Shown here in pieces: positions 10,979-19,898 of a DNA stretch of 64,000 nucleotides. The notes beneath the pieces were generated by a model. That model was not told the origin of the DNA. It saw only the letters and a program-made list of their open reading frames with translations, and ran no database searches. Positions within the stretch are counted from its first letter, which is position 1. Each line of letters starts with the position of its first letter. Both the position numbers and the translations under genes were made by a program. Source of the DNA: Pseudomonas fluorescens HK44 (GTDB taxonomy: Bacteria > Pseudomonadota > Gammaproteobacteria > Pseudomonadales > Pseudomonadaceae); the NCBI RefSeq assembly GCF_000217955.3, contig NZ_AFOY02000008.1, positions 372,001 to 436,000 on the forward strand, in the 5' to 3' direction.

Positions 10979-11503
10979 TTCCTCACCTCCCGCACACAAG
11001 GCCTTCTCGGCCTTGTCGCTGCGCAGGCTGACACGACCGCTTCTGGACAGCACCACTTGGTGATGACTGACCGGCTCGCGGCCCGCGCAGATGTGCAACG
11101 TCCCGGCCTGAAACGCACCGCCGGGCAACAGCGGCTCGCCGAGGCTGCTGAACCGTACAAAATTCTTCACCGGCCGATTACCCACAATCGGCACCCCGGC
11201 GCTTGTCTGGCGCTCGATCAGCAGCGGGTTGCTGCTGTCTTGATGACCCTCGCCACTGATATCCAGAATGATTTGCCAGCCTTGACCCCAATCGTCATTC
11301 AACGCGTGGATGACAATGGTCTGATTGCGCAGGATGGCCTCGGTGCGGGCATTGCGCATGCCACTGGCGAGCGTTTGTGCCGCAGTTTCACGACTCACTG
11401 ATTGCGTGTACTCGCTGAGTACCGGGCTGACCTGTTGCAGAACGATCGCCGCGATTGCCAGTCCGATAAGCAGTTCGATCAGGCCGAACCCCTTCTGATG
11501 CAT
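10955..11503 (-). CDS. fimT: GspH/FimT-family minor pseudopilin
   Basis: 182-residue prepilin-like protein. A short leader ending in glycine (MHQKG) precedes [16 protein letters not shown], with glutamate at position 5 of the mature form, so PilD should process it. The GspH/FimT domain ([14 protein letters not shown] ... FSSLG) follows. FimT proteins of some species bind DNA during natural transformation; whether this one does is unknown. It is divergent from the fimU operon and its 3' end overlaps the 3' end of ispH. The longer upstream frame is ignored because the leader would no longer fit a prepilin. Confidence 0.85.
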   Translation of the reverse strand: MHQKGFGLIELLIGLAIAAIVLQQVSPVLSEYTQSVSRETAAQTLASGMRNARTEAILRNQTIVIHALNDDWGQGWQIILDISGEGHQDSSNPLLIERQTSAGVPIVGNRPVKNFVRFSSLGEPLLPGGAFQAGTLHICAGREPVSHHQVVLSRSGRVSLRSDKAEKALCAGGEESEQGANA

Positions 11504-11580
11504 AACGTCTCCTTCCCTGGAGAGGGCGTTGATTTGTGCAAAGAGTGTCAAAACAGCCCGACGGCCACCGGCTGAATGTT

Positions 11581-11598
11581 CTAGCTTGATACAGCTAG
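11581..11598. promoter_or_regulatory. Palindrome CTAGCT-N6-AGCTAG upstream of fimU
   Basis: Perfect 6-bp inverted repeat with a 6-base spacer, 29 bases before the fimU start in the fimT/fimU divergent region. It has the shape of an operator for a dimeric regulator or of a small leader hairpin. I cannot assign a regulator; no good AlgR consensus was seen in this interval. Confidence 0.35.
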
Positions 11599-11626
11599 GT
11601 GTAGTCGTTGGCAGCGGAGGGCAGCG

Positions 11627-12100
11627 ATGAATCATCGTACAAAAGGTTTCACGTTGGTCGAGTTGCTGGTGATCCTTGCGGTCATGGCGATTTTGCTCAC
11701 CCTGGCGGTACCGGCGTTCAACAGTTCAGTGCAGAACGCCAGGGCCGATACCGAAATCAGTGATTTGCAGCGAGGACTCAATTACGCCCGCCTGGAGGCG
11801 ATCGACCGGGGCATCACTACGCGGGTCCGGCCAACTGCCGGCGGCAGCGTCTGGACCGGGGAGTTGACGGTGTACGACAGCACCGGCTCACCGGCGAATG
11901 TATTGCGGGTTATTCCGGCGATGAGCAGCGGCGCCACTCTGACGCTAACCTCTGGAGTGACCACCATCGATTTCAACAACCTCGGTGGATTATCGGCGCC
12001 GGCCACGGCAGTGCTGTTCAATTACGTATCAGGGGCGCAGAGCCGGACGCTCAGCGTGTGTTTAAACGGACGGATTGTCTTGGGTGGAAGCTGCGGATGA
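11627..12100 (+). CDS. fimU: Minor pilin FimU
   Basis: 157-residue minor pilin of the GspH/FimT family that primes type IV pilus assembly. Leader MNHRTKG is cut before FTLVELLVILAVMAIL; glutamate 5 is present. The region NYARLEAIDRG is typical of the family, and a C-terminal cysteine pair (SVCLNGRIVLGGSCG) could form a disulfide. First gene of the fimU-pilV-pilW-pilX-pilY1-pilE operon, with a strong GGAGG ribosome site about 8 bases before the ATG. The stop overlaps the pilV start (ATGA). Confidence 0.9.
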   Translation: MNHRTKGFTLVELLVILAVMAILLTLAVPAFNSSVQNARADTEISDLQRGLNYARLEAIDRGITTRVRPTAGGSVWTGELTVYDSTGSPANVLRVIPAMSSGATLTLTSGVTTIDFNNLGGLSAPATAVLFNYVSGAQSRTLSVCLNGRIVLGGSCG

Positions 12101-12543
12101 CAGGAGCGGGATCGCGTGCACAGGACGGCATGACACTGATCGAAGTGTTGGTTGCGCTGTTGATTCTGAGCGTAGGGCTACTGGGCGCGGCGGCGACTCA
12201 GCTCAATGCGCTGAAGTACACCGACAGCTCGCTGATGACCAGCCAGGCGAGCTTTATTGCCTACGACATGATGGACCGGATTCGCGCCAATTCCGCGGCC
12301 GACTACACCGTCACGCCGCCGACCTCGGGCAATTTGAATGTTACCCGGGATCAGGACCTGTATGACTTCACCACCAATATCATCAGCTTCGGCGGCCCGA
12401 CCGCTACGGGCAGTATTACCCTGAACCAGCGGGTGTATACCATCACCATCACTTGGGATGACTCGCGGGCAGCCGCCGCCAGTTCGACCCGCAGCTTTGT
12501 CCTGAGCAGCCGCGCCACCGTCGATCCGGTGTTCACGCCATGA
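12097..12543 (+). CDS. pilV: Minor pilin PilV
   Basis: 148-residue type IV pilus minor pilin. The 11-residue leader MTGAGSRAQDG precedes MTLIEVLVALLILSVGLLG, which fits the PilV family, where position 1 is often methionine. The ATG at 12097 overlaps the fimU stop (ATGA), a better start than the upstream in-frame codon at 12058. The end overlaps pilW by 4 bases. The product should be in the pilus tip complex with FimU, PilW, PilX and PilE. Confidence 0.9.
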   Translation: MTGAGSRAQDGMTLIEVLVALLILSVGLLGAAATQLNALKYTDSSLMTSQASFIAYDMMDRIRANSAADYTVTPPTSGNLNVTRDQDLYDFTTNIISFGGPTATGSITLNQRVYTITITWDDSRAAAASSTRSFVLSSRATVDPVFTP

Positions 12544-13244
12544 GTCGTTCGTCCCGAGGGTTTGGTCTGATCGAGCTGATGATCGCCATGGCGATCGGCC
12601 TGATCGTGGTGCTCGGCGTGGCGCAAATTTTTATTTCGGCGAAAAGCACCTACATCAGCCAGAACACCTCTGCCGGGATGCAGGAAGATGCGCGGTTTGT
12701 CCTGAGCAAAATGATTCAGGAAATCCGCATGGTCGGCATGTTCGGTTGCCTGGGGACGATTACCGATGCGAGCTCGGCCGGCGACTTCAATGCCAGCCAG
12801 ATCACCCCGATCAGTTGGGATAACACGGCACTCAAACTGACCCTGGTAACGTCGGATGTCGGCGGCAACGGCGGGGATCCGACCTGGACCGTGGTGTCTG
12901 ACTGCCGAACCAGCGCAACGGCCTATACCAAGGTGCACACCCCGGCAGCCGGGCAACTGGCGTTTCCGATCCGGCGGTTGTCCTATCGCCTGAGCAATGG
13001 CCAGATCCTGATGACCACGGACACTATGTCGGCGGCGCTGGTGAGCAACGTCAGTGCTTTCAACGTGACCTTCGGCATGGCCACCAGCGCCACCGATGTT
13101 GCCGCGTCGAGTTACAGCAGCAATCCGGCCGACCCGGCGCGAATCCGCAGTGTGCGCTTGAGTCTGACCCTGGCGGACCCCAACAACCGCGTGCGCAATC
13201 AGACCTTCAACGTGGTTGCCGCTTTGCGCAACCGGTTGATGTAG
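12540..13244 (+). CDS. pilW: Minor pilin PilW
   Basis: 234-residue minor pilin with leader MSRSSRG and the segment FGLIELMIAMAIGLIVVLGVAQIF, then the PilW-family motif SAGMQEDARFVLSKMIQEIRMVGMFGC. Starts in an ATGA overlap with pilV. PilW is part of the priming and tip complex of the pilus. pilX begins 5 bases after the stop. Confidence 0.92.
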   Translation: MSRSSRGFGLIELMIAMAIGLIVVLGVAQIFISAKSTYISQNTSAGMQEDARFVLSKMIQEIRMVGMFGCLGTITDASSAGDFNASQITPISWDNTALKLTLVTSDVGGNGGDPTWTVVSDCRTSATAYTKVHTPAAGQLAFPIRRLSYRLSNGQILMTTDTMSAALVSNVSAFNVTFGMATSATDVAASSYSSNPADPARIRSVRLSLTLADPNNRVRNQTFNVVAALRNRLM

Positions 13245-13249
13245 GGGCG

Positions 13250-13735
13250 ATGCCGATGATCCTTTCTCCCCTCAAGGCACACGCCCAGCGCGGCATGGCG
13301 CTGCTGATGAGCCTGGTGTTTCTGCTGTTGTTGACGCTGATCGGTATCTCGTCGATGCAGAACGCTACGCTCCAGGAAAAAATGGCCGGCAGCGTGACGC
13401 TGCGCAATCAATCCTTCCAGGGCGCAGAGGCGGCGTTGCGCATGGGTGAAAGCGCCGTGCAACTGAGCGCATACACCCTGGCGGCATGCGCCACGACCAC
13501 CCAATGTGCCCCGCCGGCCGAGTCTTCAGTAGTCGCGGCCGCAGGCTTCAACGCCACCTCCGGGGTGACCTGGATCGCTGCCGGCAGCGGTTTTTACGGT
13601 GTGCAGAACCTGGGCACCACGTTGAGCGCCGTGAATGTCCCGAGCAATACCTCGGCGACGCTCTATCGGGTCACCGCTGTTGGGCTGGCGGGCACTTCGC
13701 GCAGTGTGGTGGAGAGCATTTATGCGAAATACTGA
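13250..13735 (+). CDS. pilX: Minor pilin PilX
   Basis: 161-residue PilX-type minor pilin. The leader ends in RG before MALLMSLVFLLLLTLIGISSMQ, followed by LQEKMAGS and NQSFQGAEAALRMGE, the PilX_N signature. The glutamate usual at mature position 5 is absent (methionine here), as is common in this family. An alternative ATG lies at 13256. pilY1 starts inside its last codons with a 14-base overlap. Confidence 0.9.
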   Translation: MPMILSPLKAHAQRGMALLMSLVFLLLLTLIGISSMQNATLQEKMAGSVTLRNQSFQGAEAALRMGESAVQLSAYTLAACATTTQCAPPAESSVVAAAGFNATSGVTWIAAGSGFYGVQNLGTTLSAVNVPSNTSATLYRVTAVGLAGTSRSVVESIYAKY

Positions 13736-16700
13736 GGCCCGTCGTCGGGAGCGACGCCATTGGTTGATGGGGGTAGCCTGCGGCGGGCTGCTGGGTCTTT
13801 ATCTGGCCGCTCCGGCGTATGCCTTCACGCCATCGGATTCACCACTGCTCGGCGCGTCGGCTGTCGCGCCAAACGTGATGCTGCTGCTCGATGATTCGGG
13901 GAGCATGAACAGCATCATCTATGCCTCGGGGTTTGACCCGACCGTTTCACGAACGCCGGCCCAGCAATGTAACGCGCTTTCTGGCTTGTGTTTTAGTGGC
14001 TCCGCTATCGTCGGCGATCCGATCCTGCTGTCCAGTTTGCCCCAGTCGGGATGTCCCAGCGGTTACTACGCATTCTACAAAAACAGCCTGACGCCACTGT
14101 GCCTCAAGCTCCCGGACCCGGTGGGCAGCGGCAATACCCGTTATTCCGACAACTACATTTCCTACCTGGTGGGCCTGGCCAACGGCAGCAATCGCGACTT
14201 CACCGACGGCTCGATACCCAATGACTATCGAATCAACGTGGCGCGCAACGTAGCCACGGCGCTGATCACCAGCAATCGCGGGCTGCGTTTCGGTCTGGCA
14301 ACCTTTAATTCACCGAATACCCACGGCAACAGCGATGGTAATCATGGCAACGGCAATGGCAGTGGTATCGGCAACAATAATGCCGGTAATGGCGGTTACA
14401 TCGTCAACGACATCAGCGATCTGACGGTGGTCAGCGGCAGCGTGACCCAGGCCCAGGCGGACGCCAACTACAACGCGCTGATCTCTGCTATCAACGGCTT
14501 GAGCGCGATATCCAATACACCACTGGCGGAAACCTACTACGAAATTACCCGCTATTTTCGCGGCATGACGCCGTACTACAATTCAGGGCCAGCCACCTAC
14601 ACCAGTCCGATCCAGTACCGCTGCCAGAAGAGCTACGGGGTGGTCATCAGCGATGGCCTGCCGACCTACGACCGGACTTTCCCTAGCGACGATCCACTCG
14701 GTGGTACCCGGCTGCCCAACTGGGACGGGATCAACAATGACGGTAACGACCTTAACGGCGATGACGAGGGTGACACCCTGTACCTGGACGACATCGCCAA
14801 ATTCGCGTTCGACATCGACATGCGCTCCACCGGCACGGACCTGGCGGGCAAAAGCTGGAGTTCACCAGACTTCCCCAAGCAGAACCTGAACACCTACACG
14901 GTGGGTTTTACCACCGCCAATCAGATGTTGGCGGATGCCGCCCGTTACGGGCAGGGCAAGTACTATCAGGCAACCGACAGCGCCAGCCTCAACACTGCGT
15001 TATCGGCAGCCTTGAGCAACATCTCCACCAAGGCCGGCTCGGGTGGCAGCGGCGTCGCCAGCAGCACCACGGTGACCAGTGGCTCCAGCTATTTTCAGAC
15101 CGGCTACGACCCAAAGGACTGGCGCGGCACTATCAAAGCCTTTGGCTTCACCTCAAGCGGGGCCGTGGACACCACCTCTGTGCTGTGGACCACTGACACG
15201 GTCATCGTTCCCGGTGCGACGGCGCCGACTTATCAGTCCTGGAACACCACGACCAACGCGGTGGTCACTCTGGCCTACGGCAACTTATCCAGCACCCAGC
15301 AAACCAGCCTCAGCCAGAACCTGCCGACCGGTATCAGCGGCAGCGATCTGGTGGAGTGGAGCAAGGGCACCAACAAAGCCGGCTTGAAGACTCGTACGGT
15401 GCTGCTGGGTGACATCATCAACTCGCCATTAACGCTGGCATCGCCCACTGACAAAACCGCTTCGGACCTGGCCGGCAGTACCAGTTACAGCACGTTCCTG
15501 ACCAGTAAAGCCGCGAACATGAACACCAGCCTGGTGGTGAATGCCAACGATGGCTTGGTGAATGTCATCAACGCCGGCAACGGTGCGCGGCGCTACGGCT
15601 ACATGCCTTCCAGCGTGCTGTCGTCGCTGCATTTCATCGCCGATACCGCCTACATCAATGGCAGCAGCCACAAGTTTCTCAACGATGGCCAGGTTGGCGT
15701 GTTCGATGCCCAACTCAACAACGCCTGGAAAACCCTGGCCCTGGGGGGCGTGGGGGCGGGCGGCAAGACCTTTTACGCCGTGCAGCTGTTCGATGGGACG
15801 GCGGGGAACGTGACCAATGCCTTGTGGGAAATCAGCGCGCCGACCACCGCCAACACCGCGAACGTTTTCAATGATCTGGGTTATGCCTATGCGCGGCCGG
15901 AAGTGGCACGCTTGGCCGATGGTCGCTGGGCGGCCTTCATCTCCAATGGCTACGGCAGCAACTCGGGTGTTGCCGCGCTGTACGTAGTGGATATTCGCGA
16001 CGGTTCGCTGATCAGGAAAATCGTTATCGACGGCACCGAAACCACCAATGGCCTGTCATCGGTCAAGCTCAAGGTCGACTCGCAAAGCATTGTCCAGGCG
16101 GCCTATGGCGGCGATTTGAAAGGCCGGTTGTGGAAGTTCGACTTGAGCAGCTCAAACCCCGCCAGCTGGGGCGTGGCCTTTTCCGGTAAGCCGCTATTCA
16201 CTGCGCCGGGCGGCGCGACACAGCCGATCACGGCGCAACCGTTGCTGGCGGACCATCCGATCAACGGTAAAGAGGTATTCTTCGGCACCGGGAAATTCAA
16301 CGAGACGGCTGACAAGCTCAGCAAGGACCTGCAAGCGTTCTATGGGGTGTGGGATGCCGATGGAGGCTCGGGGCAGATCACCGTGTCGAGCTTGCAGGCG
16401 CAGGCTGTGACCGGAGTCTTCACGGGGACTGCCGGGGGGCAGTTCATCACCACCTCACAGAATCCCGTGACCTATCCGGCACAAAATGGCTGGTATTTGC
16501 CACTGGTGTACAACAATTCCCTGACCGGTGAGCGGGTGATCAACCAGGCTGCCCTGGTGCTCGGGCGGATTGTGTTTACCACGGCCGGCATCGACACCAC
16601 GGATCCCTGTTCAAGCTTTGGCAACGGCAAACTGGTCGAACTCGATGCGTTCAGCGGTAAGATGCTCAACTATGCGGTGCTCGACACCAATGGCGATGGC

Positions 16701-16883
16701 CTGGTCGACACGAACGACACGATCTCCAGCGGGGTGATTTTTACCGGTGGCATTGCGACGCTGAATGCGATCGTCAACAGTGCAGCCCGCAAAATTGTGA
16801 GCGACTCCAGTGGCGGTATCACCACTCTGGTTGAAAAATCCGGCGGCGGCAGCCGTCGAGTCATGTGGCGACAAATACAGTAA
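13722..16883 (+). CDS. pilY1: Type IV pilus tip adhesin / assembly protein PilY1
   Basis: 1053-residue secreted PilY1. A signal peptide covers residues 1-34 (cleavage near AYA|F). The N-terminal von Willebrand A-like domain starts at about residue 51 with the metal-ion site DDSGSMN (D57, S59, S61). A Gly/Asn-rich low-complexity insert lies near residues 200-226 and an Asp-rich stretch at about 333-357. The C-terminal beta-propeller carries the calcium loop DTNGDGLVDTND at residues 988-999, which in P. aeruginosa controls pilus extension and retraction. ATG 13722 overlaps pilX; the frame is open further upstream but without a signal peptide there. pilE follows; no pilY2 gene is present between them. 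Confidence 0.93.
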   Translation: MRNTEARRRERRHWLMGVACGGLLGLYLAAPAYAFTPSDSPLLGASAVAPNVMLLLDDSGSMNSIIYASGFDPTVSRTPAQQCNALSGLCFSGSAIVGDPILLSSLPQSGCPSGYYAFYKNSLTPLCLKLPDPVGSGNTRYSDNYISYLVGLANGSNRDFTDGSIPNDYRINVARNVATALITSNRGLRFGLATFNSPNTHGNSDGNHGNGNGSGIGNNNAGNGGYIVNDISDLTVVSGSVTQAQADANYNALISAINGLSAISNTPLAETYYEITRYFRGMTPYYNSGPATYTSPIQYRCQKSYGVVISDGLPTYDRTFPSDDPLGGTRLPNWDGINNDGNDLNGDDEGDTLYLDDIAKFAFDIDMRSTGTDLAGKSWSSPDFPKQNLNTYTVGFTTANQMLADAARYGQGKYYQATDSASLNTALSAALSNISTKAGSGGSGVASSTTVTSGSSYFQTGYDPKDWRGTIKAFGFTSSGAVDTTSVLWTTDTVIVPGATAPTYQSWNTTTNAVVTLAYGNLSSTQQTSLSQNLPTGISGSDLVEWSKGTNKAGLKTRTVLLGDIINSPLTLASPTDKTASDLAGSTSYSTFLTSKAANMNTSLVVNANDGLVNVINAGNGARRYGYMPSSVLSSLHFIADTAYINGSSHKFLNDGQVGVFDAQLNNAWKTLALGGVGAGGKTFYAVQLFDGTAGNVTNALWEISAPTTANTANVFNDLGYAYARPEVARLADGRWAAFISNGYGSNSGVAALYVVDIRDGSLIRKIVIDGTETTNGLSSVKLKVDSQSIVQAAYGGDLKGRLWKFDLSSSNPASWGVAFSGKPLFTAPGGATQPITAQPLLADHPINGKEVFFGTGKFNETADKLSKDLQAFYGVWDADGGSGQITVSSLQAQAVTGVFTGTAGGQFITTSQNPVTYPAQNGWYLPLVYNNSLTGERVINQAALVLGRIVFTTAGIDTTDPCSSFGNGKLVELDAFSGKMLNYAVLDTNGDGLVDTNDTISSGVIFTGGIATLNAIVNSAARKIVSDSSGGITTLVEKSGGGSRRVMWRQIQ

Positions 16884-16898
16884 GTGAGAGTTGAGGCA

Positions 16899-17300
16899 AT
16901 GCGCAGATCCAACCAAGGTTTTACCCTGATCGAAATCATGATCGTGATCGCGATCATCGGGATTGTGGTGACCATTTCCGCTCCACTCCTTACCGAGTAC
17001 GTGAAGCGAAGCCATCGCACCGAAATTGCCGGGCTGCTGTCCGAGCAGGCACAAAACCTTGAAAGGTTCTATTCGAAAAACAATGTGTACAGCAACGCTA
17101 CCGGGCTGAGTGCTGGCAATGACTACTACACCATTACCCCGACACTGACCGATCAGACCTTCTTGCTCACCGCCGTGCGCAAGGCCGGGTCAACGATGGC
17201 CGGTGACAAGTGTGGGGATTTCACCCTCGGCAACACCGGCGTCAGAGGCATGACCAATGCGACGACCGGGCTGACCACCAAGGATTGTTGGGGTCGCTGA
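16899..17300 (+). CDS. pilE: Minor pilin PilE
   Basis: 133-residue minor pilin. Leader MRRSNQG then FTLIEIMIVIAIIGIVVTI, glutamate 5 present, followed by a short globular part with two cysteines near the C-terminus (DKCGDF ... KDCWGR) that could pair. The ATG at 16899 has TTGAGG just upstream and gives a normal leader length; a GTG at 16884 would lengthen it. It starts 15 bases after pilY1 and closes the operon before a terminator. Confidence 0.9.
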   Translation: MRRSNQGFTLIEIMIVIAIIGIVVTISAPLLTEYVKRSHRTEIAGLLSEQAQNLERFYSKNNVYSNATGLSAGNDYYTITPTLTDQTFLLTAVRKAGSTMAGDKCGDFTLGNTGVRGMTNATTGLTTKDCWGR

Positions 17301-17313
17301 GTACCTTTCTTCG

Positions 17314-17343
17314 GGCGCGTTTGGCGCCCCCTGTCTTTTTTAT
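17314..17343 (+). terminator. Terminator after pilE
   Basis: Stem GGGCGC / GCGCCC with a GTTTG loop followed by a T-rich tail (CTGTCTTTTTTATT). Ends the pilin operon just ahead of thiO. Confidence 0.75.
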
Positions 17344-17357
17344 TGTTGGATCAGATG

Positions 17358-18458
17358 ATGGCCAAGCAACAGCAAGTGGTGATTGTCGGCGGTGGGGTGA
17401 TCGGCCTGCTGACCGCGTTTAATCTGGCGTCGCACGTGCAGAGCGTGGTCCTGCTGGATCGCTCGAACGTGGGGCAGGAATCTTCCTGGGCCGGTGGTGG
17501 CATCGTTTCGCCGCTGTACCCGTGGCGCTACAGCCCGGCGGTCACCGCATTGGCCCACTGGTCCCAGGATTTTTACCCACAACTGGCAGAACGTCTGTTT
17601 GCGAGCACCGGAGTCGATCCCGAGGTGCACACCACGGGCCTGTACTGGCTGGATCTGGATGACGAGGCTGAGGCGCTGGCCTGGGCAAAACGTGAAAATC
17701 GTCCGCTGAGCCCTGTGGATATCTCGGCTGCTCACGATGCCGTGCCGGTATTGGGGCAGGGGTTCTCGCGGGCAATCTACATGGCTGATGTCGCTAACGT
17801 GCGTAACCCGCGACTGGTGAAGTCTCTCAAGGCGGCCTTGCTGGCGCTGCCCAACGTGACCATTCATGAACAGTGCGAGGTTAGCGCGTTCATTCGTGAA
17901 GGCGACGCGGTGGTGGGCGTCGAGAGTTCAAAAGGCCCGATCCATGGTGATCAGGTGGTACTGACCGCCGGTGCCTGGAGCGGTGACTTACTGAAAACCC
18001 TGGGCCTGGATCTGCCGGTCGAGCCGGTCAAGGGGCAGATGATTCTCTACAAGTGCGCCTCGGACTTCCTGTCGAGCATGGTTCTGGCCAAGGGCCGTTA
18101 CGCCATTCCGCGTCGAGACGGGCACATCCTGATCGGCAGCACGCTGGAACACGAAGGGTTCGACAAGACGCCGACCGAGTCCGCGCTGGAAAGCCTCAAG
18201 GCCTCGGCGGTCGAGCTGATTCCGGCGCTGGCCGAGGCCGAGGTGGTCGGGCATTGGGCGGGGCTACGGCCGGGGTCGCCGGAAGGGATTCCGTATATTG
18301 GCGCAGTGCCCGGATTTGCCGGGTTATGGCTCAATTGTGGGCATTACCGCAACGGGTTGGTACTGGCGCCGGCGTCGTGTCAGTTGTTTGCGGATGTGAT
18401 GCTGGGGCGCGAGCCGGTTATCGATCCGGCGCCTTATGCGCCGACCGGACGAATCTAG
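17358..18458 (+). CDS. thiO: Glycine oxidase ThiO
   Basis: FAD-dependent oxidase that makes the dehydroglycine imine used in thiamine thiazole synthesis. The Rossmann FAD motif VVIVGGGVIGLLTA lies at the N-terminus, ESSWAGGGIVSPLYPW is a family signature, and HWAGLRPGSPEGIPYIG lies near the end. 366 residues. Start codons at 17355 and 17358 are adjacent; the choice is not decided by the sequence. The neighbouring pilin genes are conserved context, not a functional link. No TPP riboswitch seen. Confidence 0.9.
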   Translation: MAKQQQVVIVGGGVIGLLTAFNLASHVQSVVLLDRSNVGQESSWAGGGIVSPLYPWRYSPAVTALAHWSQDFYPQLAERLFASTGVDPEVHTTGLYWLDLDDEAEALAWAKRENRPLSPVDISAAHDAVPVLGQGFSRAIYMADVANVRNPRLVKSLKAALLALPNVTIHEQCEVSAFIREGDAVVGVESSKGPIHGDQVVLTAGAWSGDLLKTLGLDLPVEPVKGQMILYKCASDFLSSMVLAKGRYAIPRRDGHILIGSTLEHEGFDKTPTESALESLKASAVELIPALAEAEVVGHWAGLRPGSPEGIPYIGAVPGFAGLWLNCGHYRNGLVLAPASCQLFADVMLGREPVIDPAPYAPTGRI

Positions 18459-18480
18459 TCCTTCAGGCAAAAGCACAGAC

Positions 18481-18507
18481 TGTGGCGAGGGAGCTTGCTC
18501 CCGCTCG
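18481..18507. repeat. Single REP element after thiO
   Basis: TGTGGCGAGGGAGCTTGCTC plus CCGCTCGG, one arm of the REP type seen as a full pair at 48499-48636. Lies between the convergent thiO and pilR. Confidence 0.7.
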
Positions 18508-18551
18508 GTTGCGTAGCAGCCGCAAAAAAGCCGCGCCGATACCCAGCGATT

Positions 18552-19898
18552 TCAATCCAGCCCCAGCTTTTTCAGCCTGTAACGCATCGACCGAAACGAC
18601 AGGTTCAACCGCTGGGCCGCCGCTGTGCGGTTCCAGCGGGTTTCTTCGAGGGCCTGGAGAATCAGTTTGCGTTCAACGTTCTCCAGATACTGCTCAAGAT
18701 TGTCGATTTTCGTCAGGTCCGGCAAGCCGGTATCGGCGCTGCAATTGCCGTCAGTCAGGCGCAGGTCGCTGGCTTCAATCTGCTTGTTTTCGCACAGGGT
18801 GTACGCGCGTTCGAGCATGTTCTCCAACTCACGGACATTGCCCGGAAAGCGGTAATGCTTGAGTGCATCGAGGGCTTGTGGCTGGAGATGGGCGGCCGGC
18901 AAGCCGCTGACTGCCGCGAGACGCTTGAGCACATGACTGGCCAGCAGCTCGATGTCGTCACGGCGCTCGCGTAGCGGCGGGACGCGCAACTCGATGACAT
19001 TCAGCCGATAGTACAAATCCTGCCGAAAGCGCCCAGCGGCCACTTCGGCGTCCAGATCCCTGTGGGTAGCGCAGAGTATTCGCACATCGATGATGGCTTC
19101 CTGCTGCCCGCCGATGCTGCGTACTGCCTTTTCCTGAATCGCGCGCAGCAATTTGACCTGCATTGCCAGCGGCAAGTCGGCCACTTCATCGAGAAACAAC
19201 GTCCCGCCGTTAGCCGCCTGGAACAGCCCGGGTTTGTCTTCGATGGCGCCGCTGAAACTGCCTTTGCGATGACCGAAAAACTCGCTTTCCATCAATTCGG
19301 ACGGAATCGCCCCGCAGTTGACCGGCACAAACGGCTGGCTGCTACGTGGGCCTTGTTCATGAATCAGCCGGGCGACCAGCTCCTTTCCACTGCCGGATTC
19401 GCCGCTGATGTACACCGGTGCCTGGCTGCGCGCCAGTTTGTCGATTTGTGTGCGCAGGTTGCGCATGGGCACTGAGTCGCCGAGCAACCGGCGATCGATG
19501 GCTCTGGCAGCGTCGCCCACGACCGACAAACGCAGTGCGCTGACCACCAGCTCCCGCAGTCGGGTGAGGTCCACCGGTTTGGTCAGGAAGTCGAAGGCCC
19601 CGGCTTTCAGCGCATTGATGGCGGTATCGAGGCTGCCATAAGCGGTGATCATCGCCACGGGCACGTATGGGTGGGTCAGCTGAATGTGCTGAACCAGTTC
19701 CAGGCCGGTACCGTCGGGCAACCGCATATCGGTCAGGCACAGGTCGAACCGCTCTTTAGCCAGCAACGACCGCGCTTCGCCGACATTGCGCGCGCTCAGC
19801 GTGTCGAGTTTCATTCGGCCGAGGGTGATTTCCAGAAGTTCGCGTATATCCGGTTCGTCATCGACGATCAGGACTTTTTGCCGTGGGCTTGTCTTCAA
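18552..19898 (-). CDS. pilR: Sigma54-dependent response regulator PilR
   Basis: 448-residue NtrC-type activator that switches on pilA with RpoN. Receiver domain with phosphoacceptor D57 (LCLTDMRLPDG), AAA+ domain with Walker A GESGSGKE and Walker B TLFLDEVADL, and a C-terminal Fis helix-turn-helix (RWNRTAAAQRLNLSFRSMRY). The sigma54-contact loop reads GSFSGA instead of GAFTGA. I place the start at TTG 19898: it overlaps the pilS stop as TTGA, has a GGACGGA sequence upstream, and gives the expected short N-terminus MKTSPRQKVLIVDD. No ATG fits. Confidence 0.93.
   Translation of the reverse strand: MKTSPRQKVLIVDDEPDIRELLEITLGRMKLDTLSARNVGEARSLLAKERFDLCLTDMRLPDGTGLELVQHIQLTHPYVPVAMITAYGSLDTAINALKAGAFDFLTKPVDLTRLRELVVSALRLSVVGDAARAIDRRLLGDSVPMRNLRTQIDKLARSQAPVYISGESGSGKELVARLIHEQGPRSSQPFVPVNCGAIPSELMESEFFGHRKGSFSGAIEDKPGLFQAANGGTLFLDEVADLPLAMQVKLLRAIQEKAVRSIGGQQEAIIDVRILCATHRDLDAEVAAGRFRQDLYYRLNVIELRVPPLRERRDDIELLASHVLKRLAAVSGLPAAHLQPQALDALKHYRFPGNVRELENMLERAYTLCENKQIEASDLRLTDGNCSADTGLPDLTKIDNLEQYLENVERKLILQALEETRWNRTAAAQRLNLSFRSMRYRLKKLGLD

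Noticed and set aside
11504..11626. AlgR-type binding site for the minor pilin operon
   Set aside because: P. aeruginosa fimU is AlgR controlled, but I saw no good match to the AlgR core in this gap; only the CTAGCT palindrome stands out.
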